Origin: Cognataquiflexum aquatile
Lineage (GTDB): Bacteria; Bacteroidota; Bacteroidia; Cytophagales; Cyclobacteriaceae
NCBI RefSeq assembly: GCF_003316845.1
Contig: NZ_QMIK01000003.1
Location: forward strand, 1 to 64,000
DNA length: 64,000 nt
Reading direction: 5' to 3'
Shown in pieces: positions 52,396 to 61,208 of the stretch (positions within the stretch are counted from its first letter, which is position 1; each line of letters begins with the position of its first letter). The notes under the pieces are model-generated. The model was not told the origin of the DNA and ran no database searches. It was given only the letters and a program-made list of their open reading frames with translations. A program made the translations under genes and the position numbers.

Positions 52396-53460
52396 ATGCG
52401 TCCCCCTCGATTTAGCACAGCAACTTCCTTTCATGCCGATCTGAAGACCAGAATCAAAAATTACTTTACAGAAAAAAATTTAGAACCAACCGGCAACGGT
52501 TCACTCTACTTCAAGGCCATCTTATTTGTGGTGTTGTTCGTCGCTGTTTATGTCCATCTTGTTTTCTTTACCCCATTTTGGGCCATAGCACTTCTTGAAG
52601 CAATCTTGCTTGGCGGTTTGGCCTCCGCCATAGGATTCAACGTGATGCATGATGGCGCACATGGAAGCTTCAGCAAAAAAGAATGGGTTAATGAACTCGC
52701 AGGAGTCACCATCAATTTTCTCGGAGCAAATGTTTTCATGTGGAAGACAAAACACAACGTCGCCCACCACTCCTTCACCAATGTGGCAGACCACGATGAT
52801 GACATGAATGCTAGACCTTTCCTGAGGCTAAACCCATCCCAAAAACACTTCAAAATTCACAAATACCAGCATCATTACTTCTTGTTTGTATATGCATTGC
52901 TATACCTGTATTGGGTATTTGTTACAGATTATAAAAAATATGTCCAGAAAAGAGTCGGTTCCGTTCCAATCCAAAAAATGGGATGGAAAGACCATCTTTC
53001 CTTTTGGGGATTCAAAGTCACCAACCTGATTCTGTTCGTTGCTTTGCCGATATATACAGTAGGTTTTATGCCTTGGTTGGTTGGTTTCCTTGTTTTTGGT
53101 GTTTCGACCGGCGTTTTCCTAAGCGTAGTATTCCAATTGGCGCATTCCTTGGAAGAGACAGAATTTCCCTTGCCGACAGAGGCGAATAAACTTGAAGATG
53201 AGTGGGCTGTCCATCAGTTGAGGACTACTGCCAACTTTGCTACAAATAATAAAATCCTTTCTTGGCTTGTCGGTGGTTTAAATTTCCAGGTAGAACACCA
53301 TCTTTTCCCAAACATCTCCCACGTGCATTATCCTGCCATCAGCAAAATCATCAAGGAGACTTGCCAGGAATACAATATTCCTTACCTAGAGCATCCAAAG
53401 ATGAGATTGGCTTTCTCCTCACACGTGAATCATTTGAAACACTTAGGAAATAGCTATTAA
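52396..53460 (+). CDS. Membrane fatty acid (acyl-CoA/acyl-lipid) desaturase
   Basis: This 354-residue di-iron membrane enzyme introduces double bonds into acyl chains. The three His boxes are present: HDGAHGS (near 88), HNVAHHSFTN (near 122) and QVEHHLFPN (near 300). Paired helices surround them (LFVVLFVAVYVHLVFF, LILFVALPIYTVGF). It resembles front-end or linoleoyl-CoA desaturases lacking the cytochrome b5 domain. It is a single gene with its own promoter and a strong terminator, fitting control of membrane fluidity in a cold or variable habitat. Confidence 0.92.
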   Translation: MRPPRFSTATSFHADLKTRIKNYFTEKNLEPTGNGSLYFKAILFVVLFVAVYVHLVFFTPFWAIALLEAILLGGLASAIGFNVMHDGAHGSFSKKEWVNELAGVTINFLGANVFMWKTKHNVAHHSFTNVADHDDDMNARPFLRLNPSQKHFKIHKYQHHYFLFVYALLYLYWVFVTDYKKYVQKRVGSVPIQKMGWKDHLSFWGFKVTNLILFVALPIYTVGFMPWLVGFLVFGVSTGVFLSVVFQLAHSLEETEFPLPTEANKLEDEWAVHQLRTTANFATNNKILSWLVGGLNFQVEHHLFPNISHVHYPAISKIIKETCQEYNIPYLEHPKMRLAFSSHVNHLKHLGNSY

Positions 53461-53494
53461 GAATATCAAGTTTTTCTTTTGAGAAGTATAAATC

Positions 53495-53523
53495 AAGCCA
53501 TGGAGCAAATCCATGGCTTTTTT
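53495..53523 (+). terminator. Terminator after the desaturase gene
   Basis: AAGCCATGG pairs with CCATGGCTT (seven-base loop) followed by a T run. Confidence 0.88.
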
Positions 53524-53578
53524 CATTTCATGAAATTGTAAGGAAGTAAAAACCCAAGAGGTTCCTTTCGGATTTTTT

Positions 53579-53608
53579 TTGCATCTGATGCATTTCCGAT
53601 TACATTTG
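53579..53608 (+). promoter_or_regulatory. Consensus promoter of the riboswitch-controlled receptor
   Basis: TTG (53579-53581) and TACATTTG (53601-53608) are exactly 19 bases apart, the best match to the Bacteroidota consensus in the window. Transcription would start about 5 bases later, just before the riboswitch. Confidence 0.75.
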
Positions 53609-53617
53609 CGTAAAGAT

Positions 53618-53698
53618 CATTAGGGGTGCCTTAACAAATCGGGCTGAGATCATACCCACAATACCTGATCCGGGTAGTGCCGGCGAAGGGAAATGAGT
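53618..53698 (+). promoter_or_regulatory. TPP riboswitch (THI element)
   Basis: All core parts of the thiamine pyrophosphate aptamer are present in order: GGGGTGCC (P1/P2 side), GGGCTGAGATCATACCC (the CUGAGA pyrimidine-sensor loop), ACCTGATCCGGGTAGTGCC (the ACCUGAU and GGNUAGUACC-type part) and GGCGAAGGGAA. It lies about 190 bases before a TonB-dependent receptor. The interval 53699-53886 contains a possible hairpin CAGAAAA/TTTTCTG (around 53820-53843) that could serve as the expression platform. It should switch the receptor off when TPP is abundant. Confidence 0.95.
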
Positions 53699-53886
53699 AA
53701 CTCAAATTAAATTATTGACCATAGGGGACCAAAGTCCGGAAAAGGTTAATTCCTTTCCAAGAATGCATGCAATACACTATGTCAATTTTTTTGTTTGGGT
53801 AAAAGGGTAAACACAAAACAGAAAATCTCCCCTGGTTTTCTGATGTTTAACCAAATGTTGCTCAGGCAATATGTATTAAATTATCC

Positions 53887-56280
53887 ATGAAAAAATCAGT
53901 TTTTATGCTGGCCATTTGGCTGGTATCATTGTCTGCCTTTGCGCAGTCTAGCCTCCGGGGAGTAGTCAAAAGCACTTCCGGAGAAGGATTATTGGGGGCC
54001 AATGTGGTCCTCTTGGGAACAGGAAGAGGATCCAATTCCGACCTCAACGGAAATTTTGAAATCAGAAATATTCCTGATGGAAAATATACGCTGAGAATTT
54101 CCTACCTAGGTTTTGAATCATTTTCACAGGAAATCCAACTTCCAAATCCTACAGAACTCCAGGTAGTCCTTTCACCAAGTAGCTTGCTCACCGAGGAATT
54201 TATCGTGTATGCAACCCGTGCCTCCGAGAGGACTCCCACTACCTTCAAGATGGTGGATAGAAGCGACATAGCCAAACTCAATTTGGGTCAGGACATCCCT
54301 GTTTTGCTAAACTTCACTCCTTCGGTAGTCAGCTTTTCGGATGCAGGAGCTGGAGTAGGCTATACCGGATTGAGGATCAGAGGCTCGGACCAGACCAGGA
54401 TCAACGTTACCATCAACGGTATCCCTTTGAATGACGCCGAATCCCATGGTGTATTTTGGGTCAACAAACCGGATTTTGCTTCATCTGTAGAGAATATCCA
54501 GATCCAACGCGGTGTCGGAACATCCACCAACGGAGCGGCTACTTTTGGAGCAAGTATGAATATCCAAACAGACAGTCATGAGAAAGAAGCTTACGGGGAG
54601 GTGGACAATTCTTTTGGTTCATTCAATACCCGGAGGCATATGGTCAAAGTCGGTAGTGGTTTGATCAATAACAGATGGGGATTTGATGCGAGGTTGTCTC
54701 AGATAAGCTCTGACGGATTTATCGACAGGGCTTTTTCTGATTTGAAATCCTATTTTCTTACAGGTGGGTATTATGGAGAAAACCATGTTGTCAAGCTGAA
54801 TATCATTTCGGGCAAAGAGCAAACCTATCAAGCTTGGGAGGGCGTCCCGGAATCACTGTTACAAACCAACCGGACTTTCAATCCATATACTTACGACAAC
54901 CAGACCGACAATTACCAACAGGATCATTACCAGCTGATTTATACCGGTACTTTGGGGAGAAATTGGAAAGCAAATGCCGGACTGCATTACACTTACGGCC
55001 GCGGTTTTTATGAGCAGTTCAGGGAAAATGACAGACTATCCAATTATGGTTTGGATCCAATTGTTATTGGGGACGAAACTATTTCAAGAACAGATATCAT
55101 CCGAAGAAGGTGGTTGGACAATGACTTTTTTGGTGGGGTCTTTTCTTTCAATTATGTCACCGATGATGATAAATGGAATGTAATTTTCGGAGGTGGTGCC
55201 AACCGGTATGACGGAGACCATTTCGGGGAAATCATCTGGATGGGAACTGCGGGACCCACGCAGATTCGAGACAGATACTATGACAATACCGCTGTCAAAG
55301 ACGATGTCAACCTCTATGCAAAAGCTACCCTGGAAGCCTCAAAGGGCCTGTTTCTTTTTGCAGACATGCAATTCCGGGGAATAGATTACTCTTTTGTCGG
55401 CGTCAATGATGACAGGAGAGATATTGAGGGAGACTATCAGTTCAGGTTCTTCAATCCCAAATTGGGATTGTCCTATGAAACCGGAAACGGTGAAACCTGG
55501 TATGCATCCTATGCTGTTGCCAACCGTGAGCCTGTCAGAAATGACTTTACCGACAGTCAGGAAGGTCGGGCTCCCAAACCTGAAAACCTCCAAAACATAG
55601 AAGCAGGGATCCGCACCCAAAAGGGAAACCTGAGCTATAATGCCAACTTCTTTTACATGAGATACAAAGACCAACTGGTCTTGACCGGGCAACTCAATGA
55701 TGTCGGTGCTTATATCCGTGAAAATGTGGCAAATTCTTTCCGCACAGGAATTGAGTTGGATGCTGCCTATAGGTTATCGCCAAAGTGGACCATAGCCGGC
55801 AACCTGACTTTGAGCAGAAACAAAATCGAGGAGTTTACAGAATACATAGACGATTATTCAGTGGAGGATTTCAGACAGGAAGTGATTGTCCACACCAATA
55901 CTGATATTGCTTTTTCTCCCAATATCATCAGTGCAGCCATCATAGATTTCAGGCCTTTCAAAAACTTTGAGGTAAGCTTGCTTAGCAAGTATGTCGGAAA
56001 TCAATTTCTCGATAATACCCAAAATGAAGACAGGATGCTGAATGCATTTATGACCAATGACCTCAGATTCAATTATGCATTGAGACCAAGGTTTGTCAAA
56101 AACCTTGAATTTACGCTTTTGGTGAACAATATTTTTAACCGGATGTATGAACCAAACGGCTATACATTCAGCTATTTCCTACCACTTGAAGGAACGACAG
56201 GAAGGGAATTGGTTACTGAAAATTTCTTCTATCCCCAAGCCGGCACCAATTTTCTTGCAGGGGTTAAAGTGAGATTTTAA
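53887..56280 (+). CDS. TonB-dependent receptor, probable thiamine transporter
   Basis: This 797-residue outer-membrane receptor has a signal peptide, a carboxypeptidase-D-like domain (about 22-105, SLRGVVKSTSGEGLLGANVV), a plug (about 115-240, with GLRIRGSDQTRINVTINGIP and GVGTSTNGAATFGASMNIQT) and a 22-stranded barrel ending in Phe (LAGVKVRF). The barrel part resembles siderophore-type receptors, but the TPP riboswitch upstream points to uptake of thiamine or a precursor, as reported for riboswitch-controlled receptors in Bacteroidota. No pnuT or thi genes follow; the gene overlaps a convergent gene by 4 bases, so it is monocistronic. Confidence 0.92.
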   Translation: MKKSVFMLAIWLVSLSAFAQSSLRGVVKSTSGEGLLGANVVLLGTGRGSNSDLNGNFEIRNIPDGKYTLRISYLGFESFSQEIQLPNPTELQVVLSPSSLLTEEFIVYATRASERTPTTFKMVDRSDIAKLNLGQDIPVLLNFTPSVVSFSDAGAGVGYTGLRIRGSDQTRINVTINGIPLNDAESHGVFWVNKPDFASSVENIQIQRGVGTSTNGAATFGASMNIQTDSHEKEAYGEVDNSFGSFNTRRHMVKVGSGLINNRWGFDARLSQISSDGFIDRAFSDLKSYFLTGGYYGENHVVKLNIISGKEQTYQAWEGVPESLLQTNRTFNPYTYDNQTDNYQQDHYQLIYTGTLGRNWKANAGLHYTYGRGFYEQFRENDRLSNYGLDPIVIGDETISRTDIIRRRWLDNDFFGGVFSFNYVTDDDKWNVIFGGGANRYDGDHFGEIIWMGTAGPTQIRDRYYDNTAVKDDVNLYAKATLEASKGLFLFADMQFRGIDYSFVGVNDDRRDIEGDYQFRFFNPKLGLSYETGNGETWYASYAVANREPVRNDFTDSQEGRAPKPENLQNIEAGIRTQKGNLSYNANFFYMRYKDQLVLTGQLNDVGAYIRENVANSFRTGIELDAAYRLSPKWTIAGNLTLSRNKIEEFTEYIDDYSVEDFRQEVIVHTNTDIAFSPNIISAAIIDFRPFKNFEVSLLSKYVGNQFLDNTQNEDRMLNAFMTNDLRFNYALRPRFVKNLEFTLLVNNIFNRMYEPNGYTFSYFLPLEGTTGRELVTENFFYPQAGTNFLAGVKVRF

Positions 56281-57101
56281 TCAACAGTTTCCCCGTGGAT
56301 ATTTAATTGATATTCGTGCATTAATGCCGCAAAACTTGACCCTATGACAAAATTCGTTGTAGGGTCATTTTTTTTGGAAAACCAAGCCACAAACTTAAAG
56401 GGGCCAACTTGGACTGCGCCGACAGGACTCCCGTTTTCAATGAATTCAAAACCTTTTAGCCATATTTGCGACCCCACCATCAAATCGATAGCACTCTTTT
56501 TTCCAGGATTCTGATAATGATAAACAGGATAGATATCAATTTTCCTTTGTCCATCCGTCAGCCAACCTACAAGTGCGGTTTGGCCTCCATGCCGGCTTCC
56601 AAATTTCTCACTCACCGCAAAATTCCATGTAGAATCTGCCAAGTTTGTTTCGATGATTCCAAACAAGTTGTCAGAGTTTTCTAGTATTTCTTGATATCCA
56701 CCTAAGTTCAAGGTGGAATTTTCCCCATATATGGTTAAACCTTTTTTATTTATACCCTCATAATTCGTGTTTCTGTTTAGATAAACAATAGCAGTATCTC
56801 CCTTATCAGAAACAAATTCAAAGGATAATTTCTTTTCTGAAGAGGCGGTTTCGTAAGCGCTGAACAGACCCGAACTGGATTTACCTTTTATCCATCCTCC
56901 TTTGGCGCTTGTTACGCGATAAGAATTGAAATGATATTTTACTATTCTACCTCCTCCCTTGGTAACTACATCAAATTTTTCACCGTTTTGATGAAGTTCT
57001 TCCGACACTGCCATCAATTTTTGGCCAGATGCTAGCGAGGATTCAAAAAACAAAAGAACAATAGTAAAACATGTCAGGAATAATTTGAATGATAATTTCA
57101 T
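56277..57101 (-). CDS. Hypothetical exported protein
   Basis: This 274-residue protein starts at ATG 57101, giving the signal peptide FKLFLTCFTIVLLFFESSLASG. The mature part is beta-rich with GGGRIVKYHFNSYRVTSAKG, NLADSTWNFAVSEKFGSRHG and a C-terminal VIGSSFAALMHEYQ. No family recognised. It overlaps the convergent receptor gene by 4 bases at the 3' end. Nothing in sequence links it to thiamine. Confidence 0.7.
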   Translation of the reverse strand: MKLSFKLFLTCFTIVLLFFESSLASGQKLMAVSEELHQNGEKFDVVTKGGGRIVKYHFNSYRVTSAKGGWIKGKSSSGLFSAYETASSEKKLSFEFVSDKGDTAIVYLNRNTNYEGINKKGLTIYGENSTLNLGGYQEILENSDNLFGIIETNLADSTWNFAVSEKFGSRHGGQTALVGWLTDGQRKIDIYPVYHYQNPGKKSAIDLMVGSQIWLKGFEFIENGSPVGAVQVGPFKFVAWFSKKNDPTTNFVIGSSFAALMHEYQLNIHGETVD

Positions 57102-57331
57102 GGCTTGTGGGATTTGAGGAAAAGAACGTTTTAACTTCTGGTGCATCGTTAAAATAAAAATTTATAGCCGTTTAATCAGTCAATAAATTTAGCCAAAAGA
57201 GACTTTTTATATTCTTGATTTGGACCAAAATATTGGCATCTATTAAGATGATTGAAAATTATTTTTGGCAAAAAATACTAATGACTGGTTTTTCCCTCTG
57301 CAAAAATGTCATTTCAATGTTTTTAAGGCCT

Positions 57332-57934
57332 TTAGTCCTTGCTAGAAAAATTGATAAGCTTTTGATAATCTTCGATAGTCACCATCACCGCGTTTCTCTC
57401 CTTTTCATCCTCCCATAAAGGAATCCAGCTCTCTTTTACCAAAATTTCAAAAATGGCATTTTCTAGAAGTAAAGGAGTAATTTTTTGGGCAAATTCAAAA
57501 TGCGCAAATTTATCTCCTCCTTCGAATGTAATTTCCCCTTCCTGATTTTTTTCCGGAATAGACCATTTCACATTGAATGGAAGTTCTTCGAAGTTTGGCT
57601 CCAAAAAAATGTAAGCTTCGTCGCTGAGTTGATTGAGGATGATTGAAAATACTAGCGTTGGCCTATTGGTATCTTTGGACCGCTTACCATGTCGGTAGAC
57701 AGTCATTTTTGCATCTCTCCGAATTTCGATATCGTAATAAGCCGACCGTACATTCTTGAAATATATCCTTTCTGGATCGGTCATTCTCATTGGACTGGGT
57801 TCTTTCCCTGAGTTGTTGGCTTTTTTCTCATTGAAAAATGACATCACCAAAACAAAAACCAATGACCCTATTCCGAAGATTTTCAATAATCGAATCAGTT
57901 CCGGTGATAGGGTGTCTTTGTTATTTTTTGCCAT
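57332..57934 (-). CDS. Hypothetical membrane-anchored protein
   Basis: This 200-residue protein has one N-terminal membrane helix (residues 17-34, LKIFGIGSLVFVLVMSFF) and a soluble domain with NVRSAYYDIEIRRDAKMTVYRHG and AYIFLEPNFEELPF. It appears periplasmic or cytoplasmic by a single anchor; no known family recognised. It lies on the minus strand between two other minus-strand genes with 230-base and 130-base gaps. Confidence 0.7.
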   Translation of the reverse strand: MAKNNKDTLSPELIRLLKIFGIGSLVFVLVMSFFNEKKANNSGKEPSPMRMTDPERIYFKNVRSAYYDIEIRRDAKMTVYRHGKRSKDTNRPTLVFSIILNQLSDEAYIFLEPNFEELPFNVKWSIPEKNQEGEITFEGGDKFAHFEFAQKITPLLLENAIFEILVKESWIPLWEDEKERNAVMVTIEDYQKLINFSSKD

Positions 57935-58063
57935 AGCAAAGTAATTGAGGACCTAAATTTTCAGAGAAATCCGAAAACCATTAAGCCAATAATAAAATCC
58001 TTAAAAGAATTGGTAAAGAAGATTATATCTACTTTATATCAATTTATATCTACCATATATCAT

Positions 58064-58822
58064 TTAATGCACATAGGAACCGGCATTGATATCAATCGTA
58101 CACCCTGTGGCATGGTCCGCAAGACCTGAACATAATAAAGTCACCATCGGGGCAATATCCTTTGGTTCGGTAAGTTGATTTAGTGCAATGTCGTTCAATG
58201 CAAAGCCCTCACCATATTGAGATAGGATTTCATTTGCCATATCTGTTCTGGTAAATCCCGGAGCGATGAGGAAGGCTTTGATTCCTTCTTTTCCATAATA
58301 CCTGGCGATCGATCTGGTATAACTCACGATAGCGGCCTTGGATGCAGCATAAGCCAGATAATCAGGCGTATCTCCTCTAAATGCCGCACGGGAAGAAATG
58401 TTTACAATCCTCCCGTTTTTATTTTGACGGGCATGCTCGATAAATTCCTTGCTGATAATGGCCAGGGCATGGATATTGACATCCATGGTTTTATGCCAGA
58501 CATCCATCCATTCTGCGGTGGGAGCATTGTCTGGAATTCCAATGGCGATACCGGCATTGTTCACCACAGCATCGATTTTTCCAAATGTTTTGATGAGTCC
58601 TGGGATCCACCCTTTGACAGATTCTAGGTCAGATAAGTCACAGGTTACAAGGTGGGAAGGGTTTGGTAAAGAATCCTGAAGTTTTTTTGCTTCAGTGATA
58701 TTCTTGTTGAAATGAAGCAAAACCTCGGCCCCCGATTTTGAAAGTTGGGAGGCAATGGCTGCGCCTATTCCACGGGAAGCTCCTGTGACAAGGATTCGAT
58801 GGTTACTTAGGTCTATGTTCAT
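58064..58822 (-). CDS. Short-chain dehydrogenase/reductase (FabG-like)
   Basis: This 252-residue NAD(P)-dependent oxidoreductase has the cofactor motif VTGASRGIGAAIASQL (residues 12-27), VNNAGIAIG, and the catalytic triad in IVNISSRAAF and YLAYAASKAAI (YxxxK). Its best general match is 3-oxoacyl-ACP reductase-like SDRs, but the real substrate is unknown. It is located 12 bases downstream of the RES toxin gene on the same strand, so it may share its transcript. Confidence 0.9.
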   Translation of the reverse strand: MNIDLSNHRILVTGASRGIGAAIASQLSKSGAEVLLHFNKNITEAKKLQDSLPNPSHLVTCDLSDLESVKGWIPGLIKTFGKIDAVVNNAGIAIGIPDNAPTAEWMDVWHKTMDVNIHALAIISKEFIEHARQNKNGRIVNISSRAAFRGDTPDYLAYAASKAAIVSYTRSIARYYGKEGIKAFLIAPGFTRTDMANEILSQYGEGFALNDIALNQLTEPKDIAPMVTLLCSGLADHATGCTIDINAGSYVH

Positions 58823-58834
58823 AAGGATTTAATT

Positions 58835-59293
58835 CTAATTATTGATTTCAAAATTTACGGTTTCCTGGGATACCAATTTGACGGTTTGAGTAAAATCAGG
58901 ATGCAAAGGATTGATCAAGAGGTTATGTTCATTGGGGAAAGAACTTGCAGGTATCCTTCCGGAAGGGATCTGTAAGGCAACCGAAGCCATCTGCCTCGCC
59001 CAGTAATTTCCCAATTGCTGTGTGCTGACCGGATGTGGACGCCTTCTCCAATCTGAAGGCCAGTCAGAAGGTTCCAAATAAGGGATTTCCCCTGAGATAT
59101 CCATGGTAACCATGGACCATGATGCTCGGCTTACAGTGGGACCTTTGATGCTGAGCAATTCCAAAAAGTTAAGGGAAATTTGATTGCAGGCATAAATCAT
59201 AGGCGTGCCATAAGGATTCCATCTACCTGCCCCCAAGCCAAAACCCAAGGGACTTCTTCCGGGCAGATTTTCTATAAGTCGGTAATATTTCAA
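58835..59293 (-). CDS. RES domain toxin
   Basis: This 152-residue protein has the RES family layout: YRLIENLPGRSPLGFGLGAGRWNPYGTPMIY with the conserved Arg and the RWNxxGxPMIY block, then an ALQIPSGRIPASSFPNEHNL segment carrying the Ser of the R-E-S triad. Such toxins degrade NAD+ to stop growth. The Glu (NFLELLS) is also seen, so it looks active. It follows its Xre-type antitoxin by 8 bases. Confidence 0.93.
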   Translation of the reverse strand: MKYYRLIENLPGRSPLGFGLGAGRWNPYGTPMIYACNQISLNFLELLSIKGPTVSRASWSMVTMDISGEIPYLEPSDWPSDWRRRPHPVSTQQLGNYWARQMASVALQIPSGRIPASSFPNEHNLLINPLHPDFTQTVKLVSQETVNFEINN

Positions 59294-59301
59294 AATGGAG
59301 A

Positions 59302-59772
59302 TTACATAAAATTACCCCAAGACATAGCCTCCAATGCCTCCTCTACCAGTTCCAAACCATAAGGATCCCGCATCATATCAGCAGGAATCCGGTCTCCCAA
59401 TGAAACATTGGAAGTGTGGAGCCATTCAGAAAACAATGCCTCAGATCCAAAAATCCGGATTCCATTAAATACTATCTTATCCATATCCATGATACTTTTG
59501 GTCAGCAATCGGGTCAGTATTTTGTCTTCTTTTTTCCAACGGGACAGTGTGCTTGGATCCACTTCCATCAGCTCTGACACATCATGCTGACTGTAACCCA
59601 AATAGTCAAACAATGGCTTGGTATCTGCAAAAGACATCGAGACCTCCATATAAGCACTTGGCTCTGCAACCTTATCACTTGGCGCTTTGAAAAAGTATTG
59701 GGAAGCAAATAAATCCGGCACATCGGATGTATCCCGATAACCTGAGAGTGTATAAGTGTAACTGATGGTCAT
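59302..59772 (-). CDS. Xre/MbcA/ParS-type antitoxin of RES toxin
   Basis: This 156-residue antitoxin has an N-terminal HTH-like part (about 45-90: FDYLGYSQHDVSELMEVDPSTLSRWKKED) and a C-terminal DUF2384 domain (about 95-156: ALFSEWLHTSNVSLG and DPYGLELVEEALEAM) that blocks the toxin active site. It is the first gene of the pair, transcribed from a promoter overlapped by an operator. It should repress its own operon. Confidence 0.93.
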   Translation of the reverse strand: MTISYTYTLSGYRDTSDVPDLFASQYFFKAPSDKVAEPSAYMEVSMSFADTKPLFDYLGYSQHDVSELMEVDPSTLSRWKKEDKILTRLLTKSIMDMDKIVFNGIRIFGSEALFSEWLHTSNVSLGDRIPADMMRDPYGLELVEEALEAMSWGNFM

Positions 59773-59795
59773 AGCTGATCCATTGATATCCTCTT

Positions 59796-59839
59796 CAAAG
59801 ATAATAAGATTTTCTTATTTGCAATAATATTATATTGCA
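59796..59839 (-). promoter_or_regulatory. Promoter and overlapping operator of the RES-Xre pair
   Basis: On the minus strand TTG (59822-59824) and TATCTTTG (59796-59803) lie 18 bases apart. The dyad TGCAATA (59820-59826) / TATTGCA (59833-59839) covers the TTG element, and another half-site TTGCAATA follows at 59842. Binding of the antitoxin there would block transcription. Confidence 0.7.
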
Positions 59840-59851
59840 TTTGCAATAAAT

Positions 59852-60325
59852 TTACAAAATCTTCTTAATATCTTCTGATTGTAAGTTACAATTGATCCAA
59901 CCGCTGTCGAGCTCAGCCCCGTATTTTTGGTAGAAGTTGATCGCAGGGGTATTCCAATCCAAAACCTGCCACATCATGCCTGTACAATTGGCTTCGATGC
60001 ATTTTAGCATTGTACGGTCAAATAACAATTTGCCTGCACCATGACCTCTTTCGGTCTCTGTGACCACGATATCTTCCAAGTATAGCCGCTTTCCTTTCCA
60101 AGTACTGTAGCGGTAATAAAATATAGAAATGCCAATGATTTCACCTGTGGGATTCTTTTCTGCAACAAAAAGTCCATATATGGGATTTGGTCCAAATCCG
60201 TCTACTTGCATCATTTCCAATGTGTTGGTTACTTGCTCAGGTGCTTTTTCGTAAAGCGCAAGTTCTTTGACCAGTTCCAAAACCCTTGGCAGGTCTTCTA
60301 TTTTTCCTTCTCTGATGGTATACAT
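59852..60325 (-). CDS. GNAT family N-acetyltransferase (diamine acetyltransferase-like)
   Basis: This 157-residue enzyme has the GNAT fold: IREGKIEDLPRVLELVKELA at the start, YLEDIVVTETERGHGAGKLL (acetyl-CoA binding motif ERGHGAGK) and WQVLDWNTPAINFYQKYGAE near the end. This pattern fits the spermidine/spermine or diamine N-acetyltransferase subgroup. The precise substrate is not decided by sequence. It lies upstream of the RES-Xre promoter on the same strand, and its 5' end is divergent from coaX. Confidence 0.9.
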   Translation of the reverse strand: MYTIREGKIEDLPRVLELVKELALYEKAPEQVTNTLEMMQVDGFGPNPIYGLFVAEKNPTGEIIGISIFYYRYSTWKGKRLYLEDIVVTETERGHGAGKLLFDRTMLKCIEANCTGMMWQVLDWNTPAINFYQKYGAELDSGWINCNLQSEDIKKIL

Positions 60326-60437
60326 GATGGAAAATTACCAAAAAACACAAAGGCAAAAAATCAATTTATATATTTGGATATATGGCGCTTTGGTAAGGTG
60401 CCATATACGAACCAGAATACCTAACCTTGATAGAAGC

Positions 60438-61208
60438 ATGTTTTTAGCGATTGACGCCGGCAATACCAACATTACCTTTGGGTTTTTTGATGAAGATTTA
60501 AAAAAATGGATCCATGAGTACCGGATCAATACCCTGAAAGAACTTACCGTACTTCATATTGAAAGAGAGATTCACCTGTTTTTTTTAGAAAACGGTATCA
60601 AAACTGATAAAATCACGGCTATTGGGATTTCATCTGTTGTGCCTGAGATCAATCCCATTTTACAGAAGTTTTGTAAAGAATACCTTGAAAAAAAATGTTA
60701 CCTCATTCAAGGAAAAAGCTACCAAAAACTAGCGGTCAGCACCTCGCGTCCAAATGAAATCGGTACCGACCTGATGTGTAACGTGACTGCAGCATTCAAT
60801 AGATTCAAATCTGCAACAATTATTCTGGACTTTGGAACCGCCCTGACCTTTACTGTGGTCGGAAAAGAAGGAAAAGTTTTGGGAGTCAACATTGTCCCTG
60901 GACTGAAAACGGCGATCAAATCCTTATTTGCCAATACTTCGAAATTGCCGGAAGTGGAGTTGAAATTGCCCGAATCCGCTTTGGGTAAAAATACCATCCA
61001 TTCCATTCAGGCAGGAATTCTTTATGGTTATTCCGGTCTTGTGAAGGGAATGCTTGAAACCATTCAAAATGAATTGGGCTATTCCTGTAACATCATTGCC
61101 ACAGGAGGACTCTCTTCCATCATCTCCACTTTGGAAGGATCATTTGAAGTTATCGACCGCAACCTTACCTTAGAAGGGATCCGCCTCATCACTTTGGCAA
61201 ATCAATGA
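60438..61208 (+). CDS. coaX: Type III pantothenate kinase
   Basis: This 256-residue enzyme catalyses the first step of coenzyme A synthesis. It has the ASKHA-type phosphate motifs LAIDAGNTNITFGFFD at the start and TIILDFGTALTFTVVG near 135, GTDLMCNVTAAF with the catalytic Asp, and VNIVPGLKTAI. The start at ATG 60438 is required for the first motif; the ORF opens 57 codons earlier without homology. The gene overlaps the convergent M23 peptidase by 7 bases. Confidence 0.94.
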   Translation: MFLAIDAGNTNITFGFFDEDLKKWIHEYRINTLKELTVLHIEREIHLFFLENGIKTDKITAIGISSVVPEINPILQKFCKEYLEKKCYLIQGKSYQKLAVSTSRPNEIGTDLMCNVTAAFNRFKSATIILDFGTALTFTVVGKEGKVLGVNIVPGLKTAIKSLFANTSKLPEVELKLPESALGKNTIHSIQAGILYGYSGLVKGMLETIQNELGYSCNIIATGGLSSIISTLEGSFEVIDRNLTLEGIRLITLANQ

